From Flavobacterium sp. ALD4 (lineage in GTDB: Bacteria > Bacteroidota > Bacteroidia > Flavobacteriales > Flavobacteriaceae), in NCBI RefSeq assembly GCF_002836475.1, contig NZ_PJBJ01000030.1, positions 434,001 to 498,000 of the forward strand: a DNA stretch of 64,000 nucleotides, in the 5' to 3' direction. The stretch's first letter is position 1. Each line of letters begins with the position of its first letter. The notes under the pieces were generated by a model. The model was not told where the DNA came from. It searched no databases and saw only the letters and a program-made list of their open reading frames with translations. Positions 37,848 to 46,943 of this stretch are shown here, piece after piece. Made by a program: the position numbers and the translations under genes.

Positions 37848-39305
37848 TTAATAATGAAAATGTTTACTCTCTTCGATGTAAGGATTTCTTCTTGGTAATA
37901 AAGGAGATTTTGCCAATGCTGTAAAAACAACAAATATAAATAACCCCAAGAAGAAAAGAACAGAAGCAATTTCTGATATTCCAATAAACCATCTGTCTCC
38001 AACCGTACCTGGCATAATCATATTAAAGAAATCAATATAATGTCCAGCTAATATTACTACACCTGCCATAACGAGTATCCAAGTGATTCTTTTGAAATCT
38101 GTATTTATTAAAATCAATATAGGAAAAACAAAATTCATTACAACCGCACCAAAAAATGGGAGATTATACAATTCTATTCTCGTTATGAAATAAGTAATCT
38201 CTTCGGGTATATTTGCATACCATATCAACATAAATTGCGAAAACCAAAGGTAAGTCCAGAAAATACTAAAACCAAACATAAATTTTGCTAAATCATGAAT
38301 ATGACTTGTATTTACATGTTCTAAATACCCTCTTGATTTTAAGTATACAGTAACCATTGCTATCATAGTAATACCACTTACAAAGAAACTCGCCAATACA
38401 TACCATCCAAACAATGTACTAAACCAGTGAGGATCTATAGACATAATCCAATCCCACGACATAATTGACTCTGTTACAATAAAGAATACCAAAAATCCTG
38501 CAGAAATATTAAAATTCTTCTTATAGAAACTATCATCATTAGATTCATCTTGCGCTAAACAGTTTTTAGCAGAATAATATCTATATAAGTTCCAACCAAT
38601 CAAAAATATAGCTGCTCTGGCAATCCAAAAGGGAAAATTTAAATACCCTGATTTGGTCGCTATAAGCTCATCATGAGCCACAACTTCAGGATCTAACCAG
38701 ATAAACAAATGATTAAAGTGAAGACCACATAAAATTAAAATTATGAAGAAAATTACAGAACCATATGGCAAATAAGCCGTAATCCCCTGCATCACTCTAA
38801 ACAAAACAGGAGACCAACCTGCTTGTGCAACTTGTTGTATAGCGTAAAACGCTAAAACTCCCATAGTAATCAGCATAAAGAAAATACAAGCCACATATAA
38901 AGCCGCCCATGGTTTGTTTTGCAATTGATGCAGCACATGAGTCAAATGCTCTTCATGCTCAGCTGCTTCTTTAACTTGATCATGACTAACAACCCCTTCA
39001 TGGGTTTCAGTAGCCGCAACAGCCCCTTTAACTTCATCATGACTCTCTTCTACCATATTAGGTTCAGTAGTCTCCGCAGACTCTTTCACACCTTTATGAC
39101 TAGCTACTAATTCATGCGCCTCGGCACCATCAGTAGTAACTTCATGCTTAACCTCACCATGTTCTCCATGGCTTTCAGAAGCAAGAATTTTTTCAACTTC
39201 TTGAATATTTTTAGGTGCAGTAAAAAAGCCATACCCAATTCCTAAAAGACCCAAGGCCATTAAGATTATAGAGAAACTTTTTAATTTACTTGAAAATGTA
39301 TACAT
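37848..39305 (-). CDS. actF: Alternative complex III subunit ActF (quinol:cytochrome c oxidoreductase)
   Basis: A membrane subunit, NrfD-related, of the complex that oxidises menaquinol and reduces cytochrome c in Bacteroidota. 485 residues from the ATG at 39305; an in-frame TTG at 39332 abuts the actE stop and is less likely. After a first helix, residues about 45-125 form a His/Glu/Val-rich soluble stretch with loose repeats (HGEHGEVKHEV, SHDEVKGAV, SHDQVKEAAEHEEH). About nine further helices follow, including SIMSWDWIMSIDPHWFSTLF. It is sixth in the act-cox operon. Confidence 0.93.
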   Translation of the reverse strand: MYTFSSKLKSFSIILMALGLLGIGYGFFTAPKNIQEVEKILASESHGEHGEVKHEVTTDGAEAHELVASHKGVKESAETTEPNMVEESHDEVKGAVAATETHEGVVSHDQVKEAAEHEEHLTHVLHQLQNKPWAALYVACIFFMLITMGVLAFYAIQQVAQAGWSPVLFRVMQGITAYLPYGSVIFFIILILCGLHFNHLFIWLDPEVVAHDELIATKSGYLNFPFWIARAAIFLIGWNLYRYYSAKNCLAQDESNDDSFYKKNFNISAGFLVFFIVTESIMSWDWIMSIDPHWFSTLFGWYVLASFFVSGITMIAMVTVYLKSRGYLEHVNTSHIHDLAKFMFGFSIFWTYLWFSQFMLIWYANIPEEITYFITRIELYNLPFFGAVVMNFVFPILILINTDFKRITWILVMAGVVILAGHYIDFFNMIMPGTVGDRWFIGISEIASVLFFLGLFIFVVFTALAKSPLLPRRNPYIEESKHFHY

Positions 39306-39332
39306 ATCTATTACGATCAGTTTGTTCAACAA

Positions 39333-39878
39333 TTATAATTTGCTCTTCAGTTTAAGAACATAGTCAGCAATTAACCAGCGCTCGTGAGCATCAACTTGAT
39401 TAGCATGAGATCCCATTGAGTTAATACCATAAGTAACAATATGAAAAATACTACCTTCAGTGATAATTCTGTCCTTATAACTTGGAACACCAAGAAACTT
39501 TTCTCTTTCTACTAATTTACCTTTACCGTTACCGGAGGCCCCATGACAACTTATACAATAAATTTCAAAAAGTGCCTGTCCTTCGCCAGAGTTTCTATCT
39601 AAAGAATCTAGTGGAGATTTGCTATTAGCTTTCGCCAACTCATACCCATCCGTTGAATTTTCATACTCATACGGTTCAAATCCCCTTTTTATAGTCCCAA
39701 CTGCAGGAAGCTGACCTTCCTTACCATTTTTGAACGCTTTCGACTCTGAATAGGTTTCATAGCCAATTGATTCATACATATTAGGAAAGTACTGATAGTT
39801 CGGTGCTAAATTATTATGGCAAGATGCTACTAACATAGTAATGCCAAATAGTAGTGTTATTTTGTATACCCTTTTCAT
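39333..39878 (-). CDS. actE: Alternative complex III subunit ActE, mono-heme cytochrome c lipoprotein
   Basis: 181 residues. The signal sequence ends in a lipobox (TMLVASC), so it is a lipid-anchored periplasmic protein. One heme-c site lies in YCISCHGASGNGKG (CxxCH), with a likely distal methionine in INSMGSHA. It probably carries electrons out of the complex to the oxidase CuA centre. It sits 7 bases downstream of actD. Length and motif order match ActE of flavobacteria. Confidence 0.93.
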   Translation of the reverse strand: MKRVYKITLLFGITMLVASCHNNLAPNYQYFPNMYESIGYETYSESKAFKNGKEGQLPAVGTIKRGFEPYEYENSTDGYELAKANSKSPLDSLDRNSGEGQALFEIYCISCHGASGNGKGKLVEREKFLGVPSYKDRIITEGSIFHIVTYGINSMGSHANQVDAHERWLIADYVLKLKSKL

Positions 39879-39885
39879 ATCTAAA

Positions 39886-40410
39886 TTAATGCTTTTCTAT
39901 TACTTTAACTTCAACAGCTCCCGTACTTTTAAAGAAAGAAACTAATTCTTCTTCATTATTATGAACGGCTACTTCCATTAAGAAGTGATCATCTGTTGTT
40001 CTTACATCAGGATTCTCAGCTTGCTTAAACGGCCATAACCTACTTCTCATATAAAAAGTAATAACCATTAAATGCGCAGCAAAAAACACAGTCATCTCAA
40101 ACATAATAGGCACAAATGCCGGCATGTTTTCAATATAACTAAAACTTGGTTTACCACCGATATCTTGTGGCCAATCTTGGATCATAATATAATTCATCAT
40201 CCAAGTGGCAAATGAAATACCAATACACCCGTATATGAATGAACATATAGCTAGTCTAGTTGGCGCAAGCCCCATTGCCTTATCCAAACCGTGAACCGGA
40301 AATGGAGTAAAAACTTCTTCAATATGATGATGAGCTGCTCTGGTTTGTTTAACCGCATCCATCAATATATCATCGTCATTGTAAATGGCGTATATTACTT
40401 TGTTACTCAT
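39886..40410 (-). CDS. actD: Alternative complex III subunit ActD (DUF3341)
   Basis: 174 residues with a soluble N-terminal part that binds the membrane base (VIYAIYNDDDILMDAVKQTR, then EVFTPFPVHGLDKAMGL, the DUF3341 hallmark) and two transmembrane helices (about 52-72 and 98-118). It has no cofactor motif. In studied complexes ActD is structural. It overlaps actC by 8 bases, which indicates coupled translation. Confidence 0.94.
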   Translation of the reverse strand: MSNKVIYAIYNDDDILMDAVKQTRAAHHHIEEVFTPFPVHGLDKAMGLAPTRLAICSFIYGCIGISFATWMMNYIMIQDWPQDIGGKPSFSYIENMPAFVPIMFEMTVFFAAHLMVITFYMRSRLWPFKQAENPDVRTTDDHFLMEVAVHNNEEELVSFFKSTGAVEVKVIEKH

Positions 40411-41806
40411 GGTGTAAATCTTTATTAGCTGCTCTTTCTCTTATGTAATTATCTCCCGTTCCTTTCAATATGGTTTTGATCTCTGCTTGTGCAATTACAG
40501 GAAAAGTTCTAGAGTACAATAAAAATAATACAAAGAAGAAACCAATTGTTCCTATAAAAATCCCTATGTCAACAAACGTTGGTGAAAACATTGTCCATGA
40601 TGAAGGTAAATAATCTCTATGTAGAGAAGTAACAATAATTACAAATCTTTCGAACCACATCCCTATGTTTACTACAATAGACAAAACAAAAGAAAACATG
40701 ATACTTGTTCTTAATTTTTTAAACCACATGAATTGTGGCGACAATACATTACAGGACATCATCATTAAATATGCCCACCAGTAAGGTCCGGTAGCTCTAT
40801 TCAAGAAAGCATATTGCTCATATTCAACACCAGAATACCATGCGATAAAAAGTTCTGTTATGTAAGCTACCCCAACAATAGAACCCGTAATCATAATTAC
40901 AATATTCATCAATTCAATATGCTGAATCGTAATATATGCCTCAAGTTTAGATACTTTTCTCATAATAATAAGTAGAGTGTTTACCATCGCAAATCCTGAG
41001 AATACCGCACCCGCCACAAAATAAGGAGGGAAAATAGTAGTATGCCATCCTGGAATTACAGAAGTAGCAAAATCCATAGATACGATAGTATGCACGGAAA
41101 GTACCAAAGGTGTAGCTAATCCGGCAAGCACTAAAGATACTTCTTCAAAACGTTGCCAATCTTTTGCTCTACCGCTCCATCCAAAACTTAGTATAGAATA
41201 AACTCTTTTATTAAAAGGAGTTATCGCTCTGTCTCTAAGCATTGCAAAATCAGGCAACAATCCAGTCCACCAGAATACTAATGAAACAGATAAGTATGTA
41301 GAAATTGCAAATACATCCCATAGTAATGGTGAATTAAAATTTACCCATAAGGACCCAAATTGATTCGGTATAGGTAAAACCCAATACGCCAACCACGGAC
41401 GCCCCATATGTATAATTGGAAATAAACCCGCTTGGATAACGGAGAAAATAGTCATTGCTTCTGCAGAACGGTTAATCGCCATTCTCCATCGTTGACGGAA
41501 TAATAATAATACCGCGGAAATTAATGTTCCTGCATGACCGATACCAACCCACCAAACGAAGTTTGTGATATCCCATGCCCAACCAACTGTTTTGTTTAAT
41601 CCCCATGTTCCAATTCCTGTTGATACGGTGTAAATTATACAGGCTATTCCCCAAAGGAAAGCTGTTAATGCGATTGAAAATACAATCCACCAATGTTTGT
41701 TCGCTTTACCTTCAACAGGTGCAGCTACATCAACTGTTACGTCGTGATAAGATTTATCACCTATAACTAAAGGTTTTCTAATGGTTGCTTCGTAGTGAGA
41801 CGACAT
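40403..41806 (-). CDS. actC: Alternative complex III subunit ActC (NrfD/PsrC quinol-binding)
   Basis: A 467-residue polytopic protein of about ten helices and the main quinol-binding subunit. NrfD features include GIGHAGTLISAVLLLFRQRW near residue 92, INRSAEAMTIF and a conserved WDVFAISTYLS segment. The His and Glu/Asp residues at helix ends fit quinol oxidation near the periplasmic side. It directly precedes actD and follows actB by 39 bases. Confidence 0.95.
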   Translation of the reverse strand: MSSHYEATIRKPLVIGDKSYHDVTVDVAAPVEGKANKHWWIVFSIALTAFLWGIACIIYTVSTGIGTWGLNKTVGWAWDITNFVWWVGIGHAGTLISAVLLLFRQRWRMAINRSAEAMTIFSVIQAGLFPIIHMGRPWLAYWVLPIPNQFGSLWVNFNSPLLWDVFAISTYLSVSLVFWWTGLLPDFAMLRDRAITPFNKRVYSILSFGWSGRAKDWQRFEEVSLVLAGLATPLVLSVHTIVSMDFATSVIPGWHTTIFPPYFVAGAVFSGFAMVNTLLIIMRKVSKLEAYITIQHIELMNIVIMITGSIVGVAYITELFIAWYSGVEYEQYAFLNRATGPYWWAYLMMMSCNVLSPQFMWFKKLRTSIMFSFVLSIVVNIGMWFERFVIIVTSLHRDYLPSSWTMFSPTFVDIGIFIGTIGFFFVLFLLYSRTFPVIAQAEIKTILKGTGDNYIRERAANKDLHHE

Positions 41807-41845
41807 AATCCTTTATCTTGTTTCTTAATTAATAATTTTTTTGTA

Positions 41846-44800
41846 CTAAGTATTTCTAACTTTTACGTGATAAATCACATTTGGTTTTGTTCCAACGTGC
41901 TCTAGCAAATGATACATTCTTTCATCTTCTGCTAATTTCGTAATCTTACTTTCCTTATCATTAACATCCCCAAAAGACATTGCTCCGTTAGAACAAGCAT
42001 TTGAACATGCAGTTTGAAATTCTCCATCAACTACTTCTCTTCCTTCTCTTTTAGCATTTAAAATAGTCGCCTGTGTCATTTGAATACACATAGAACATTT
42101 TTCCATAACTCCACGAGAACGAACATTCACATCAGGATTTAAAACCATACGACCTAAATCATCATTCATATGATAATCAAACTCACTGTTTTTGTTATAC
42201 AAGAACCAGTTAAAACGACGTACTTTATACGGACAGTTGTTAGCGCAATAACGCGTACCAACACATCTGTTGTATGCCATATGATTTTGACCTTGACGGC
42301 TATGTGATGTTGCCGCTACCGGACAAACTGTCTCACATGGTGCATGATTACAATGTTGACACATTACAGGTTGGAATGAAACCTGAGGATTATCCCCTGC
42401 TTTCTCCATTTCGTTAAACGTAGACAATGAACTTGATAAACCAGAAATATTCTCTTTTCTTTCGTTATCACCTTCAAAAGTACTTTCAGAAGAATAATAT
42501 CTGTCAATACGCAACCAGTGCATATCACGACTTCTTCTTATTTCAGATTTCCCTACTACAGGAACATTGTTTTCTGCATGACAAGCAATTACACAAGCCC
42601 CACAACCAGTACAAGCATTCAAGTCAATAGAAAGATTAAAGTGATGTCCGACAGAACGATCAAATGAAGTCCATAAATCCACTTTAGTAGCTTCTACTTC
42701 CTCATGGTTCAAAGATACCATCGGAACTTCATTCCAAAACTTAGCATCTTTAGTATTGAATATCTCCAAAGAAGTTTCTTTGATAATATCACCTCGACCC
42801 ATTAATGTTTTTTGACCTTGAACACAAGCAAACTCATGATCTCCGTCCGCTTTAACTAATGTAACAGATTGTACATCATTAAAACCTTTATATAAAGAGT
42901 AAGCATTTATACCTACTTGCATTTCTTCTTTCAAAGCCGCTTTACGACCATAACCCAAAGCCAATCCAATCGTACCAACTGCCTGACCTGGTTGAACAAT
43001 TACCGGAACATTATCTAGCTTTAAACCATCAGCCGTAGTAATTGTAGCATAACTTCCGTTTAGACCACCATTAGCAACGATTTCATTAGACATTGACAAT
43101 GCTTTCGCATCTGCATTTGAAACAGTAACATAATTATCCCAAGATACTCTTGTGATAGGGTCAGGAAACTCTTGCAACCAAGGATTATTAGCCTGTTGAC
43201 CATCACCCATCCCTGTTTTGGTATATAATACCAATTCAAAACCTGCAACAGCTTTCGATTTGCCTAATGCACTTGCAGCAGCATTAAAATCAGTAGAACT
43301 ACTAGATAAAGACTGAGTAACCCCAACATAAACACCATCATGAACTATTTTATTCCAAGTAGCACCTGAAATAATAGAAGATGAATTTGCTTTTAAATAA
43401 TCATAATAAGCACCAGACAAACCATTTAAAGACATTAAAACATCTTGAAATTGCTTTGTATCAAACAATGGACGAATGGTAGGCTGTGTTAAACTATAAG
43501 TTCCTTTAGTAAGACTCAAATCACCCCATGCTTCTAAGTAATGAGGCACCGGAGCAGCTATTGTACTAACCAAAGCCGTTTCATGTTCTTTTAAAGTTAA
43601 AGAAACAGAAGTAGTCACTTTTTTAAGTCCTTCAACGAAAGACGCTGTATCTGCTAATGTATAAACTGGATTAACGCCACTCATTATCAAAGTATGAACG
43701 CTTCCCGCTTTCATATCCTTAACCAACTGAGCTACTTTTTCGTCTGATCCTTTTCTTATTTGTCTTGTCCCAGAAGTACTAAAAGCTTCACTGGCCAAAA
43801 CTTGATTAATAGCCAAAACTAATAACTGAGCATTTTTATCTTGAATACCCGAAACCAAAAGTCCTTTTGAACCAGCAGATCTTAATTGCTGCGCCGCTTT
43901 TGTTACTTCAGACTTAAACTTATCTTCTAAATTAACAGCAACAGAAGAACCAGTAACTATATTATATATGTGTACTAATGCTTGTTTTTGATTTGCAGTT
44001 GACATTGGCAAACGCTTATCAGCAGCAGCACCAGACAAAGTCATGTTTGCTTCTAACTGAAAATGACGCGACATCTTTCCATTTTTAGGAACTCTACCTT
44101 TAGTATAACCTGAATCATACCCCCCACCTTGCCAATCACCAAGAAAATCTGCACCTACAGAAACTATAAGTGATGCTTTTGAAAAATCATAATCCACTAA
44201 AGCTCTTTCACCGTAAACAGCTTCAAAAGCATCTAAAGTTTCAGATGAAGAAACTGCATCATAAATGACATGTTTCGAGTTTGGATTCGCAGCAATAAAT
44301 TGCCCGATTAATTTTTCAGTAGATGGACTAGCCAAAGTATTAGTCAACAATACTACTTGTCCACCTTTAGCCTTAGCATCAAGTATACTTGATTTAATTT
44401 TTGAATCTACAGCAGACCAAGTTGAATCTTTCCCTCCAATTTTTGGCTCTTTCAAACGCATATTATCATACAAGGACAGTATCGACGCATGAATTCTTGC
44501 ATTAGCTGTGAAATTAGCTCCTGAAATAGTGTTATTGTCTATTTTAATAGGACGCCCTTCACGAGTTTTAACAAGTAGGTTTGCAAAATCAAAACCATCA
44601 AAAACAGAAGTAGCATAGTAATCCGCTACTCCAGGTATGATTTGTTCCGGCTGCAATACATAAGGAATCGACTTGTTAACTGGACCCTCACAAGCAGCTA
44701 GCGTAGCCGCTGCAGTACTGAATCCAACGTACTTTAAAAAGTCACGACGTGATGTTGAAGAAGACATCGCCTCTTTACTTCCTAAAAATTCTTCTGTAGG

Positions 44801-44896
44801 AATTGCTTCAACAAATTCGTTATTTCTAAGCGCCTCAACAATAGAACCATTTTCTAGTTCTTCAACACTTTTCCAGTATTTTTTGTTTGATGACAT
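41846..44896 (-). CDS. actB: Alternative complex III subunit ActB (Fe-S molybdopterin-oxidoreductase-like)
   Basis: 1016 residues, a fusion of a molybdopterin-oxidoreductase-like domain, which in studied ACIII binds no Mo cofactor, and an Fe-S ferredoxin domain. A twin-arginine-like motif TSRRDFLKYVGFST lies at about 47-60, so the protein is exported folded. The C-terminal third has four Cys groups for Fe-S clusters: CTGCGACVIACHAENN, CQHCNHAPCETVCPVAA, CVGTRYCANNCPYKVRR and CSMCIQ plus CSNACSNGA. It passes electrons from ActC to the hemes of ActA. It lies 32 bases downstream of actA. Confidence 0.96.
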   Translation of the reverse strand: MSSNKKYWKSVEELENGSIVEALRNNEFVEAIPTEEFLGSKEAMSSSTSRRDFLKYVGFSTAAATLAACEGPVNKSIPYVLQPEQIIPGVADYYATSVFDGFDFANLLVKTREGRPIKIDNNTISGANFTANARIHASILSLYDNMRLKEPKIGGKDSTWSAVDSKIKSSILDAKAKGGQVVLLTNTLASPSTEKLIGQFIAANPNSKHVIYDAVSSSETLDAFEAVYGERALVDYDFSKASLIVSVGADFLGDWQGGGYDSGYTKGRVPKNGKMSRHFQLEANMTLSGAAADKRLPMSTANQKQALVHIYNIVTGSSVAVNLEDKFKSEVTKAAQQLRSAGSKGLLVSGIQDKNAQLLVLAINQVLASEAFSTSGTRQIRKGSDEKVAQLVKDMKAGSVHTLIMSGVNPVYTLADTASFVEGLKKVTTSVSLTLKEHETALVSTIAAPVPHYLEAWGDLSLTKGTYSLTQPTIRPLFDTKQFQDVLMSLNGLSGAYYDYLKANSSSIISGATWNKIVHDGVYVGVTQSLSSSSTDFNAAASALGKSKAVAGFELVLYTKTGMGDGQQANNPWLQEFPDPITRVSWDNYVTVSNADAKALSMSNEIVANGGLNGSYATITTADGLKLDNVPVIVQPGQAVGTIGLALGYGRKAALKEEMQVGINAYSLYKGFNDVQSVTLVKADGDHEFACVQGQKTLMGRGDIIKETSLEIFNTKDAKFWNEVPMVSLNHEEVEATKVDLWTSFDRSVGHHFNLSIDLNACTGCGACVIACHAENNVPVVGKSEIRRSRDMHWLRIDRYYSSESTFEGDNERKENISGLSSSLSTFNEMEKAGDNPQVSFQPVMCQHCNHAPCETVCPVAATSHSRQGQNHMAYNRCVGTRYCANNCPYKVRRFNWFLYNKNSEFDYHMNDDLGRMVLNPDVNVRSRGVMEKCSMCIQMTQATILNAKREGREVVDGEFQTACSNACSNGAMSFGDVNDKESKITKLAEDERMYHLLEHVGTKPNVIYHVKVRNT

Positions 44897-44928
44897 TTTA
44901 TATAAATATTAAAATCTTAATAATTTGA

Positions 44929-46248
44929 TTAATAGTGACATTTACCACACTCTAATCCACCCATTTGTGCTGCCGTTAACTTGTCAACACCGTATTTTTT
45001 AGAAAGTTCATCATGAATTTTGGTATAATATTCATTCCCTTCCATTTTAACATTCGTCACTCTGTGACAATTAATACACCAACCCATTGTTAACGGAGCG
45101 AATTGTTTTTGAATCTCATACGTTTCAACAGGACCGTGACATGTCTGACATTCAATTCCAGCAACAGTTACGTGCTGCGAGTGATTGAAATAAACAAAAT
45201 CAGGTAAATTGTGAATACGGACCCATTTCACAGGTTCCGTTTTACCAGTATAAGACTGAGATGTTTGATCCCATCCTACTGCCTTATATAGCTTCTGGAT
45301 TTGTTCATCGTAGAATGCTTTGCTGTATTCCGGCGTAGCAGTACTTTCAGCAACTTCAGCAATATTTTTATGACAGTTCATACAAACATTCAAAGAAGGA
45401 ATTCCTGAGTGCTTACTTACTCTGGCCGAAGAGTGACAATACTTACAATTAATCTCATTGTCACCAGCATGAATTCTGTGAGAATAATGAATCGGTTGAA
45501 TTGGCTCATAGCCTTGATCAACACCTATTTGCATTAAAAAGCCGTATACAAAATACGCACTTGCCAACAGTAAAAATATCGCAGTTACCAATACCAAGAA
45601 TTGATTTTTAGCAAACGCAACCCATATAGGAGTAGTAGGCGTTTTCGGCGCCACTTCTATACCGTTTACTTTCGCCACTTTTCGCAAAACATTGTTTACC
45701 AAAACCAACATAACAACTAAAATCGCCATAACAAGAGCTAGAGCACCTAAAATTATATTATTAGATATTCCACTTTGATCAGAAGACCCGGCGACAGCAG
45801 CGCCTGGAACAGGAGCCGGAGCAACAGCTTTCTCTTCAGAAGTATAAGCAATGATGTCATCAATATCACCTTCCGATAGCGTAGGAAAGGCAGTCATAGC
45901 GACCTTATTATTCTCCTCATAGACCTTTACAGCAGCTGCATCTCCTGATTTTATCAGTTCAGCGCTGTTATGAATCCACTTGTAAAGCCATGGCATATCA
46001 TGTTTATTAGCAATACCTCTAAGCATTGGACCCGTCGCTTTAGCATCAAGCTTATGACATGCGGCACAATTTGCATTAAAAAGTTCTTTACCCTTAACCG
46101 GGTCACCACCTTGAGTAGCTGCTGGAGCCTCAGTTGCGGCTGCTGGAGTAGCATCTTGCGCAACAGAAGTTAAGGAAACAGCCAGCATTACAGCTAAGCT
46201 TAAAAATAGTTTCCTTGAGTTCGAATTATGGTTACCCACCTTTTTCAT
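44929..46248 (-). CDS. actA: Alternative complex III subunit ActA, hexaheme cytochrome c
   Basis: 439 residues with six CxxCH heme sites. After a signal peptide, a cytochrome c domain has CAACHKL with LFNAN upstream (about 50-140). A transmembrane helix follows near 165-187, and another near 215-235. The C-terminal part holds five hemes: CKYCHSS, CMNCHKN, CQTCHGP, CINCHRV and CGKCHY at the extreme C-terminus. The usual ActA is pentaheme; here a mono-heme domain is fused ahead of it, as is common in flavobacteria. It is first in the operon actABCDEF-coxBA. Confidence 0.94.
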   Translation of the reverse strand: MKKVGNHNSNSRKLFLSLAVMLAVSLTSVAQDATPAAATEAPAATQGGDPVKGKELFNANCAACHKLDAKATGPMLRGIANKHDMPWLYKWIHNSAELIKSGDAAAVKVYEENNKVAMTAFPTLSEGDIDDIIAYTSEEKAVAPAPVPGAAVAGSSDQSGISNNIILGALALVMAILVVMLVLVNNVLRKVAKVNGIEVAPKTPTTPIWVAFAKNQFLVLVTAIFLLLASAYFVYGFLMQIGVDQGYEPIQPIHYSHRIHAGDNEINCKYCHSSARVSKHSGIPSLNVCMNCHKNIAEVAESTATPEYSKAFYDEQIQKLYKAVGWDQTSQSYTGKTEPVKWVRIHNLPDFVYFNHSQHVTVAGIECQTCHGPVETYEIQKQFAPLTMGWCINCHRVTNVKMEGNEYYTKIHDELSKKYGVDKLTAAQMGGLECGKCHY

Positions 46249-46334
46249 AAAATATAATGATTATCTACTAAAAATTGGCACAGTTTTCTCTATAAACATA
46301 GAGAGAGAAACTGATCCGTTATTTTAAACTTCGA

Positions 46335-46342
46335 CAAAAATA
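46335..46342 (-). promoter_or_regulatory. Putative -7 element for the act-cox operon
   Basis: Minus strand TATTTTTG matches TAnnTTTG, about 87 bases before the actA ATG. The leader between them contains an imperfect hairpin around 46291-46318 (AGTTTTCTCTAT with AGAGAGAGAAACT). Confidence 0.4.
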
Positions 46343-46439
46343 CGACTTAGAAACTATTCTAAAAACCTTAAAATAATCTTAATTCCAATTTATAACTATT
46401 CTAAATAATAATCATACTTCACATTCATTCATTAAACAC

Positions 46440-46447
46440 TATTTTTG
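46440..46447 (+). promoter_or_regulatory. Putative -7 element for the SPOR gene
   Basis: TATTTTTG, a TAnnTTTG match, 18 bases before the ATG at 46466. It overlaps an in-frame TTG (46445-46447), which is therefore not the start. Confidence 0.45.
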
Positions 46448-46465
46448 TCTAAAAACCACTACGTT

Positions 46466-46855
46466 ATGAGAATTAAAACAATAAAACCCTTCGTTTACTA
46501 CTCCTTCATACTGAGTATACTATCCACAAATTCACAAGCACAGGACCGTAATATTACAATTACTCAAGATGCGAAATTTGAACAATTATTAAATGAAAAA
46601 CGAAAAACAAATGCCTCAATCTCCGTAAGTGAGCGCTACAAAATTCAAGTCTTTAGCGGTGACAGTGATAAAGCAAAAAAGATACTAAACGATTGCAAAC
46701 AAGATTTTGAAGATCTTGACGGCACTATTGTATTTAACACTCCTAACTATAAAGTTTGGGTCGGTAATTTCAGAACAAGGATAGAGGCGGAACGTAATTT
46801 AATTGGAATCAGAACAAAGTACGAAAATGCTTATTTACTGAAACCGGCGAAATAA
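46466..46855 (+). CDS. SPOR domain-containing secreted protein
   Basis: 129 residues from the ATG at 46466. A signal peptide (FVYYSFILSILSTNSQAQ) is followed by a short linker and a C-terminal SPOR domain of about 75 residues (RYKIQVFSGDSDKAKKILND, then YKVWVGNFRTRIEAERNL, YENAYLLKPAK). SPOR domains bind denuded peptidoglycan at division sites, but small SPOR-only proteins in Bacteroidota are uncharacterised. It is divergent from actA and ends at a strong terminator. A role in envelope biology is inferred from the domain only. Confidence 0.9.
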   Translation: MRIKTIKPFVYYSFILSILSTNSQAQDRNITITQDAKFEQLLNEKRKTNASISVSERYKIQVFSGDSDKAKKILNDCKQDFEDLDGTIVFNTPNYKVWVGNFRTRIEAERNLIGIRTKYENAYLLKPAK

Positions 46856-46901
46856 AAAACAAGGCAGGACGATTTCTTTAGCTATAATTCAGCTCTACTT
46901 T

Positions 46902-46943
46902 AAAACAAGAAAACCACTCTAAATAGCAAGGTTTTCTTGTTTT
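46902..46943 (+). terminator. Intrinsic terminator of the SPOR gene
   Basis: AAAACAAGAAAACC and GGTTTTCTTGTTTT form a 14-bp perfect stem with a 14-base loop, ending in T residues. It lies 46 bases past the stop. Confidence 0.8.

Noticed and set aside
41846..44896. Reading ActB as a catalytic molybdenum enzyme
   Set aside because: The context and Fe-S arrangement are those of alternative complex III, whose ActB does not bind a Mo cofactor in studied members.
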